From assembly GCA_000697665.1 (NCBI GenBank), contig KL197728.1, forward strand, positions 657,788-721,787: a DNA stretch of 64,000 nt, given 5' to 3'. The translations under genes and the position numbers were made by a program. Below, piece after piece: positions 57,326-64,000 of the stretch. Each line of letters opens with the position of its first letter. Position 1 is the stretch's first letter. Under the pieces are notes generated by a model. It ran no database searches and was not told the origin of the DNA. It saw only the letters and a program-made list of their open reading frames with translations. Source of the stretch: Jaapia argillacea MUCL 33604. Lineage: Eukaryota; Basidiomycota; Agaricomycetes; Jaapiales; Jaapiaceae.

Positions 57326-58072
57326 TCATATTATTCCCTTGAAAATCACCAAACCGATACCGACCCAGATGAAAGTATGCCAAGTAGGGACCCCAAGGAC
57401 AAATGTGCCTCCAGAAGGAGTGGGAGCGGCTCTGGATATAATGAAGGAACAACATCAGTACAGAAAGGTGAGAAGGGACAGTGAATCACGGACGTAGAGG
57501 TGGGTGGGCGATTTGATGGGATGACGCTACTATCTCGCGTTGTGGTTGCGTTAGAACTGGAATTACCGAAAGGACACGAGTCAGCGAAAGGATGACGAGA
57601 CTAGCCTCAAATTACCTGGTGGTTGGAACAGCGGAGGATGGAGTGGATGGAACAGTGTTGGGTGATGGAGGAGTGGGCGGGGCAGCAGTTATCGATGGAG
57701 AAGTCGGAGGGGAGTTGGGCGAAGATGGAGGACTGGGAGTGGTGATGGATGATGATGGGGGGATAGGGAGGCTACTTGAAGAAGGTTCACCACACGAACT
57801 TGCATACGGACAATGTGTCACGACTGTGGAGATAGCGGAGACAGCTGTACTAGTTTGCGGTGGAATGGGTAGTCCTGAGGGACTATTGGAATTGTTAAGA
57901 ATATTTGTGCAGGGTGAGAAGATATGTAGACAGACATCGGGATTCAGTCTCACCTAGTGGAGATGGGTGCTCCGATCGATGACGAGACCAATGGAGAGCG
58001 AGAGATTTGAGCAGACACCGCACAGAAAGGACAGAAGAATATGGAGAACGCTACGATTATCATCATCTTCAT
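57326..58072 (-). CDS. Ser/Thr/Pro-rich secreted or membrane-anchored protein W
   Basis: Start at 58072, signal peptide MKMMIIVAFSIFFCPFCAVS, mature start AQISRSPLVSSSIGAPIST. A phase-2 intron (GTGAGAC ... CCAATAG) then leads into PSGLPIPPQTSTAVSAISTV, the Cys pair THCPYASSCGEP, and long Ser/Pro runs. The last exon is SGGTFVLGVPTWHTFIWVGI followed by GLVIFKGII. Paralog of V, about 150-180 residues. Function unknown; expected at the cell surface with O-glycans. Confidence 0.6.
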
Positions 58073-58988
58073 CACGGCAGTGAACGTGTTCAACGTTGCC
58101 GTTAATCCTTCGTATCGACAGAAAATCCACAAGGAGGATTTTGATGAGAACTAGATGGTGACTGATACTCGTAAATATGCATCATTGCACTGAAAACACA
58201 CGTCAGCGAGCAGTGCACAATGCCATACAGCCTCTAGAAACCTTACCTTTTGGAGTTTATGGGGCTGAACGACATCCGAGTCATAGGTGAACATCTGACG
58301 AGATTAAGAATAGAATATCTGCTGTGTCTGAGGCAGAGTTTCCGACCAACGCCATTTGGATAAGCTCTTCTCAGTTGCTGGTGGCAGGGTTTCGACATTG
58401 AATGTTGGAAGAAGCATGATAGGGGCGATACGACGGCCGAGTCAACTTCATAGCTAGATTTGGATGTGCGGGTTAAGACCACACTCAGAGTGTCCTATGC
58501 GATATGCATGCTACTACCGCGAGGGCCAGGGCAACTCGAAGGCCAAGGATATTCTTTCAGAATGAAGTTGATGTTTGCGAGTGACTGACTGTGACAAGTG
58601 ACAGCGGGGGGCCTGAGGGCCACGCAACTTGCACGTTTGAACCTCGAATACTCTTCCGCTTCACTGCCAGCTACTTATAGCGAGCACTCTGCAGCGCTTT
58701 TCTTAGTGGTCAAGGGTAGTATCTCTGGGTGACGTCGCATCAGCTGTCCACCCTCTCAACTTTCCGAGTGCCTTGTGCTTCTTTGCTTCGCCGATCGCCG
58801 CATACTATAGGCGATTCGGGGGTTGGACCACTGCAGTGCATTATCCAGAAAGAGGAAGGTACCATTCTCGATCCGGCTTAAACTCTCTGCACATGAGTGT
58901 GAAATTCTGGGGGGCTTTTATCATCGTACTGGTCTAAAGTTCTCGTGACTGCTGTGCACACTGGCGTTCTATCGTCGCCTTTCTTGCA
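58073..58988. other. Shared upstream region of W and the DUF4436 gene
   Basis: About 900 bases of divergent promoter region. Partly matches 55085-56478. No gene recognised. Confidence 0.5.
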
Positions 58989-60726
58989 ATGGCCACCACC
59001 TCACCAGCCAAAACTGAACCTCCAAGGCCATCTAATTCCGAGGGCGAGCAGCAATCTGCTTCCAATATACGACCGGGGCAGCGACAAGCCCAATGTGATT
59101 TATATCTCGACCTCGCTGATGTTTGCTCCTCCAGTTCACCTCTTTCATACCGTGATTGGCTGAGCAGGCGCTGGCCTATTGTTTGCCTTCTCGTTGCCAT
59201 CCTGACGGCGACCTCGGCTATCACTTTTGGTTGGAATATGCGCCTTCGCTCCATCCAAGATGCCTATAATGCCCCTTATTGGCGAAATTTCACTGGAGTA
59301 ATGATGACCCCTCTCATTCCATCTTCTGTGTACCACTGACATGTCTGTCCTGCTCCTCTTCTCCAGATCGTACTCGAGCCAAACCTTGTTGCCATCGATC
59401 CTGATCAGCAGACGGCTATCATTGACTGGTGGGTCCTACGGTATACGTGCAGTTCCCCAGATTCGGGATCTGTCGAATGCGACGACGTCTCGATATACTT
59501 TCAACAGTGTGTTCCCTTATCTCTGCGCACCCACTATGCTGAGTTTGCATCGGATGTCTAGGACAACATTTCCCCCGAATCTCACTGCGAATGGAACCAC
59601 TAGCAGTCCCGCTTTGACCATTTACGGGGGTTGGCGAGACAATTCCGACCCCTTCGACGTATGGCCAACTTTCAGGACAAGCCTTGACATGACTAGCTTT
59701 AACACTCAGAGAACTTTCCAGTCCTATCCCTTTGACAAGTATGCTGTCGACCCCCGTGAAACACGCTGATACACATGTGATCTCCTCAGATATCGCTTAA
59801 AACTGTTCCTTTTTGCGATTAACTCGTCCTCCTCCGTTCCGATCTCCCTCTCAGATGGCGCGGGCATTGCCACGTGAGTTCTCTCATATGTCGCGACATG
59901 TATCTTCAGTTTAGTTTTCATCTAAGCGGATTCGATGCCAAAGCCTACTCGTTAGAGGCCTGGGCTGGGGAATTACCGTTCATATCCATTATGATCGAAG
60001 TGACACACGGGTTGATAGTCCGGATCTATGCTCTCTTCATCGTATTCTCTGTCTGTTCGTCCCCCATATTGATTGCTTCCCTGGCCTCTATGTTGATGAA
60101 TTCTCTCCGAATAGGGATCGTAACCCTAACTTTGTTGGGAGTCTGTATTTCTGCCGTATTCCTGGGGCGTGGAGTGTCTGCCAGTGTCCTTGTCCTACCC
60201 GTCAGCACTCTCTTTGCCGTCACGTCCTTACGAGCTACACTGCCCGGCGCTCCAGCAGGATTTGGTGGGCTCTTTCGGTTTCTGTGTTCCGTGCAACCCC
60301 GCACTTACTCGTTCTTTCCGACCTTAGGCGCTGTTACAGGTCGGTATTTTTGTCGTTGAGACTCCACTTCTCGATCGTCAAACATTGAAAAAAATCATCC
60401 AGACTACGTGGGACTCCTTCCTTGTCTTGCTATCTTGACTTTCTGTGTGAGTCTTTCTCCCCTCAGTTTTTCGCCGTGGACCATTCGCAAATAAAGTTAC
60501 CCTTTAGGCTGTGTTCACCACCGCTATATTCCTCTTCCGAAACCCTGAACTCGGAACTAACACCGGAGGAGGTAACCGATCCCATGGTCCAGCAAGCCTG
60601 GCTGAGAAACAGTTTGAAATGCGTCAGTCCGAGCCTGAGGGAGCGAGGCAAGGCAATAACTTTGCCACGCCTGATGACGCTGATTGCAGCAGCACACCTG
60701 CAGTAGTTGTTGGAAATCCGGTCTAA
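58989..60726 (+). CDS. DUF4436-family membrane protein
   Basis: Starts MATTSPAKTEPPRPSNSEGE. Residues about 55-85 form a first TM helix (WPIVCLLVAILTATSAITFG). The extracellular part has IVLEPNLVAIDPDQQT, DWWVLRYTC and DDVSIYFQQ. An intron with donor GTGTGT and acceptor TCTAG (about 59506-59562) then joins FPPNLTANGTTSSP in frame. Next come FRTSLDM and QSYPFDKY, the family signature, and LKLFLFAINSSSS. The C-terminal half is membrane-rich: THGLIVRIYALFIVFS, GVCISAVFLGRGVSA and LPVSTLFAVTSLRATLPGAP, then DYVGLLPCLAILTF and FTTAIFLFRNPEL, before a hydrophilic tail ending VVVGNPV. The family is common in agaricomycetes and has no assigned role. The frame is intact if these introns are used. Confidence 0.75.
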
Positions 60727-61346
60727 CTGGCATCGTGATGTGTCGAGGAAGGCTGCCATGTACTTAGTTGCCTCATGGGGATCCATAATCACAACTTGCC
60801 AGGAATTATACATGGGTGTTCGCTGCGTATTTAATATGCACAATCACACAATGAATCATAGAAAGCTCGAGGCAGCCCACAGTGTAGGCTAGTCACCAGC
60901 AGTTCACCAGCCTGTCTTTGAGACGACACGATGGATGCAGAATTGCACAGCCCCAACACCTTGTGAATGTGCCTATCGACCCCGCCGAAGTTCACAGGTA
61001 TTCCCCGCCATACACCCCTCTTTCGTCGATTTACTTACCGCCAACCACAACCACTCTGTTGCGATTGGTCGGGGTTGATAAGTATTCCCGTGCAAGCTCG
61101 AATGAGCAACATTTTTTTAGAGTTCGAATGTTTACCATTCCGTTGGGTTCCTGCTTCCTTTCCGTTAATCCTGTTCCTTCCTTTCTATATTCGGTATATA
61201 TAAGCGCCCTAGATATATGGAGGAAAGTAGGACCTCCCCGTGAACAGCATAATGTAGCATGTCAGACCTGGCGCTCGCCGTCAGCGAGACAACTTTATTG
61301 TTGCGTCGTTTACTATCACCTACTGTGGACTCAAGGGCTCTGAGAT
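60727..61346. other. Intergenic region before the second fusion gene
   Basis: About 620 bases with no supported gene. A 'tatatataagcgcc' TATA-like motif at about 61195-61208 lies 140 bases before the fusion start and is a good promoter candidate. Confidence 0.5.
61195..61208 (+). promoter_or_regulatory. TATA-like element upstream of fusion copy 2
   Basis: 'tatatataagcgcc' lies about 140 bases upstream of the start codon at 61347 and follows a pyrimidine-rich stretch. No such clear box was seen upstream of copy 1. Confidence 0.4.
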
Positions 61347-64000
61347 ATGGCTACAGAACGTAGTCCTTTTGACATGCGAGTGCGGTGCCTGCGTGTCCTA
61401 CTTCGGCTACGAGCCATTCCCCAGACCAATCCTTGGTTTTCGGCTCTGCCAAGTGACTCTCGGTATCTCTCAATCCTCTGGGAATCTTTCTCTCTTGGAT
61501 CTCCCTTATGCACACTGATGAACATGCTTGGGGCACCGTCCTTTAATAATTTCAGGGGGATTGAAGGATCCTACGGCATCACTCTGGATGGTTCTCATCG
61601 GGAGAAGTTGCTGGTGGAATTTATTGATAGGGTGAGGTTATTTGAGATACAGGGGAGGCTCCCTTATGGGCCACCCTTACGAGTAGAAGACCTATTTGGT
61701 GGGACAGTCACAGGTTTTTTGAAGGTAAGTATGTGTGCTTGATCAAACAATTTTATCGCTGATGAGCCTTACCAGATTCTAGGCGCTGTGGAACGTATCC
61801 TTAGGAGCCTGGAGGATACGTACCAGGATAAAAGCCTGGGCCTATATGTTGTCCCCTCGTCCGATCGCCTTCAAGTGGATATGCTGATACGGGGTTTCGT
61901 GGCTGATGAGCGGAGCTACTTGAACCTCTTGATTAGCATGACTGTAAGGATGTTCAACTCTCGTTGAAACAGTCGGCTGATTGGCCGAACAACAGGAGTC
62001 GGTCGTGATCTTAGTGGATGTGACCAGGGCGCCCAACACAACTCTAGTGGAGTTAGTCAACACACTGAAATGGCTACTTCGATATCACAGTTTAGTTCTG
62101 AGCTCGCTATCTCGCATCTCTCAATCGGAGCACAAGTTTGATCAGGATTGGAACGCCGTATTTATGTTCAATGTGAGCAGGCACGCTCGCAATGACTGAG
62201 TGACGCAGGAGATCTAACACGTTTTGCAGAAAAGTTCAATCTTTGCAGCAGCCTGTGCGGCTCACACGTCATGCTGCGCTGCTTATCTGCTCCTGGACCA
62301 TTTTCTCGAAAATTTCCACCATACCGATGTCAGTCGTTCCCCAAGGCATCGGCATCGATCATGTGAACCTACAACTTCTGTGACAGCATTTGGTCTCTGC
62401 TCATGCTCACCGCTTACATCACCTACTCTCTCATCCACCAAGGCGATTTCTAGAGTATCGGCGATTTATCGAGGTAATCTCTCGACACGAACTCCTGCGC
62501 GGGCCCCTGCTGACAATCTTCAGGCCATTGTCTCGCTTACGAACCCAATGTTCCAGGTCTCCTACCATACACTGGTGGTCGCCCTTGTCAAGATCCAGGA
62601 CGTTGTAGAATGCATCGAACAAGTTGGGGAGCAAGTTCGATCGATCCTCGCAGCTGATATTATGCAGGTTCGGCTGTCCAGTAGCAGCAGAGTGGATCCA
62701 TATAGCCTGGGTCATCTTCTATTGGACGACCATCTTCAAATTGACGGGTCATACTTCTCCGTTATGGTTTTCGAGGAAATGCTACTTCGCTGCCAAGATG
62801 TTGAACACTCGCCAGCCCCGGGTGAAAGCCTTCCGATTCTTGTTGGACGCCCTATTCCTGCCTGGGAGCTGGGGCGTGCTCTGAGGCGCAAGACTACGCT
62901 CACTGTGGTGGACTCTATTCCAATTCGGAACTTGAGCGATTACACCCAATTGGATCATTGTCAGTTCCACTCTTTTGCCCTGATCGTGGTTAACATTCCT
63001 GTCGTAGGTCGATTCAAGTTAACCTGGTTTCTCAACCTAGGAAGGTTTCGATCTCTCACTTTCTGGACTGCAAGCCCCGCGCAATGTAGCCAGTGGTGTT
63101 CAGCCCTTCGCAGATTTGCGATGAAGTCATCAAACTCTGTGTCTTCCTTCGATGGACCTCGTGTTGGTCCGGAATGTGACCTATTCTTTTCATCCCCCAA
63201 GTCATGGAACCCAATGGGACGAAGGCTGGGATCACAATCGGGGGTCCCCATGGTCGTCCAGGACCATCTTGATCATTGTGCAGTTTTGACCCCGACACTA
63301 TTACCCTCCCTTTTCTACGACACATTAGTTCTCGAAGAACCCAGCAATTTCTCGCTCTCTGACGGATGTCCCGAATCAGGCCCTGACGCCAAGCCCGAAT
63401 CTTCCCAGCTCCCTCTGGACTCATTTGAGACAAGTGAGTGTTGCTAAGGCTATACGTCCCGCCTAAACGGTCTTCCCAGGACTTCGAAGGGAATTCTCCG
63501 GCCTTCCCAATATCACGGGACAAGTGCGCCAGGCCCTCAAATATCCTTCTGCGTATGGCGGTTTTGCAGACATCTGGGAGGGGATATGGAAGACTCCTAC
63601 AAACGAACGGAAGGTGGCACAATATCATGCTCAAACGGCGGGCTTCTCACGACAAGTTGTATATAATGCAGGTCGGTGTCAAGGTCCTCCGTCTTCAATC
63701 ACGGAAGAATAACTCTAAGGATGAGGAGAATCTGAAGAAGGTGAGTCGATTCCAGGGTTCTTTCGACCTTGATCTTCATCACTGTTTTTCGTTTGTGCTA
63801 GAATCTAAGGCGCGAGCTCCATGTTTGGCGAAGGTTAAACCACGAGAACATCATTCCTCTTCACGGTGTTGCGGACGACTTTGGGCCTTACCCGTCCATG
63901 GTCTGCCCTTGGATGGACAATGGATCCATCAGTAAATATATTGAACACCACGGAGAACATCTCTCCGTGAGTCAACGCTTGAAAATGGTGCGTGTACAGT
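61347..64000 (+). CDS. Cdc24-like CH-RhoGEF-PH protein fused to a TKL kinase (copy 2, cut by window end)
   Basis: Starts MATERSPFDMRVRCLRVLLR and follows copy 1 exon by exon. CH region: LWESFSLGSPLCTLMNMLG, FIDRVRLFEIQGRLPYGPPL, VERILRSLEDTYQ. DH-like: FVADERSYLNLLISMT, WLLRYHSLVLSSLSR, DQDWNAVFMFN, HPPRRFLEYRRFIEAIVSLT. PH-like region: FKLTWFLNLGRFRSLTF and QCSQWCSALRRFA. The linker ends QLPLDSFETS, then a phase-1 intron at the same place as in copy 1 leads into the kinase: GGFADIWEGIWKTP, VGVKVLR (Lys kept), WRRLNHENIIPLHG, CPWMDNGSISKYIE. The window ends in the intron after SQRLKM, before the catalytic loop, so activity cannot be judged. No in-frame breaks in the part seen. Its divergence from copy 1 (well below 70% identity in places at protein level) means the fusion predates the duplication. 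Confidence 0.8.

Larger units (their letters stand above)
57326..60726. repeat. Tandem block, copy 2 (secreted protein W plus DUF4436 gene)
   Basis: The fuller copy of the block at 54372-57270. Divergence between the copies is clear (scattered substitutions and small indels), so the duplication is not recent. The DUF4436 gene is complete only here. Confidence 0.75.

Noticed and set aside
1-64000. CRISPR arrays, bacterial operons, rRNA genes
   Set aside because: None seen; gene structure is eukaryotic throughout.

Overview
The window looks like nuclear DNA of a basidiomycete fungus, most likely an agaricomycete. Almost every gene is split by 45-75 nt introns with GTRNGT-like donors, CTNAC-like branch sites and YAG acceptors. 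The families present (EMC1, DML1/Misato, COQ8, OPI3, Nha1, F-box/LRR-like proteins, DUF4436, many tyrosine-kinase-like (TKL) kinases) fit that group. I cannot name a genus from the sequence alone. All gene boundaries are my own reading of exons, splice sites and family motifs.

Layout. 1-11390: a long pyrimidine tract split by an old LTR element (572-11105) with no recognisable gag or pol. 11390-16700: a tRNA-like/SINE-like patch, then two divergent kinase-like genes (A, minus; B, plus). B looks like a pseudokinase. 16686-17868: a phytanoyl-CoA dioxygenase-like gene. 19152-23588: two convergent F-box/LRR-like paralogs, of which the minus-strand copy carries two in-frame stops. 23692-33015 is a housekeeping block: Nha1-type Na+/H+ antiporter and DML1 (divergent from a 297-bp spacer), then EMC1. 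33672-36758: two divergent paralogs of an unrecognised family. 37180-37638 is an assembly gap. 37878-44552: a basic nuclear-like protein, a Ser/Pro-rich protein, COQ8 and OPI3.

44793-64000 is an accessory, duplication-rich region. It holds a 476-aa Cys-rich protein and two copies (46607-50077 and 61347 to the window end) of an unusual fusion: an N-terminal Cdc24-type calponin-homology region, a divergent RhoGEF (DH) domain and a PH-like region, joined to a C-terminal TKL protein kinase. Between them lie an interrupted 7-TM receptor gene of the Git3/cAMP-receptor type, a third partial kinase copy (with a 224-bp MITE inside it and its last exon inverted), and a tandem duplication of a two-gene block (Ser/Pro-rich secreted protein plus DUF4436 membrane protein).

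The headline observation is the Cdc24-like GEF-kinase fusion, with the same intron position and phase at the junction in both copies. It suggests one polypeptide in which a polarity GEF module has a kinase where Cdc24 normally carries its C-terminal PB1 domain. A second theme is decay by transitions: the LTR pair, the kinase duplicates and the in-frame stops at tryptophan-like positions in two host genes all point to C-to-T (G-to-A) change, like RIP or methyl-C deamination.
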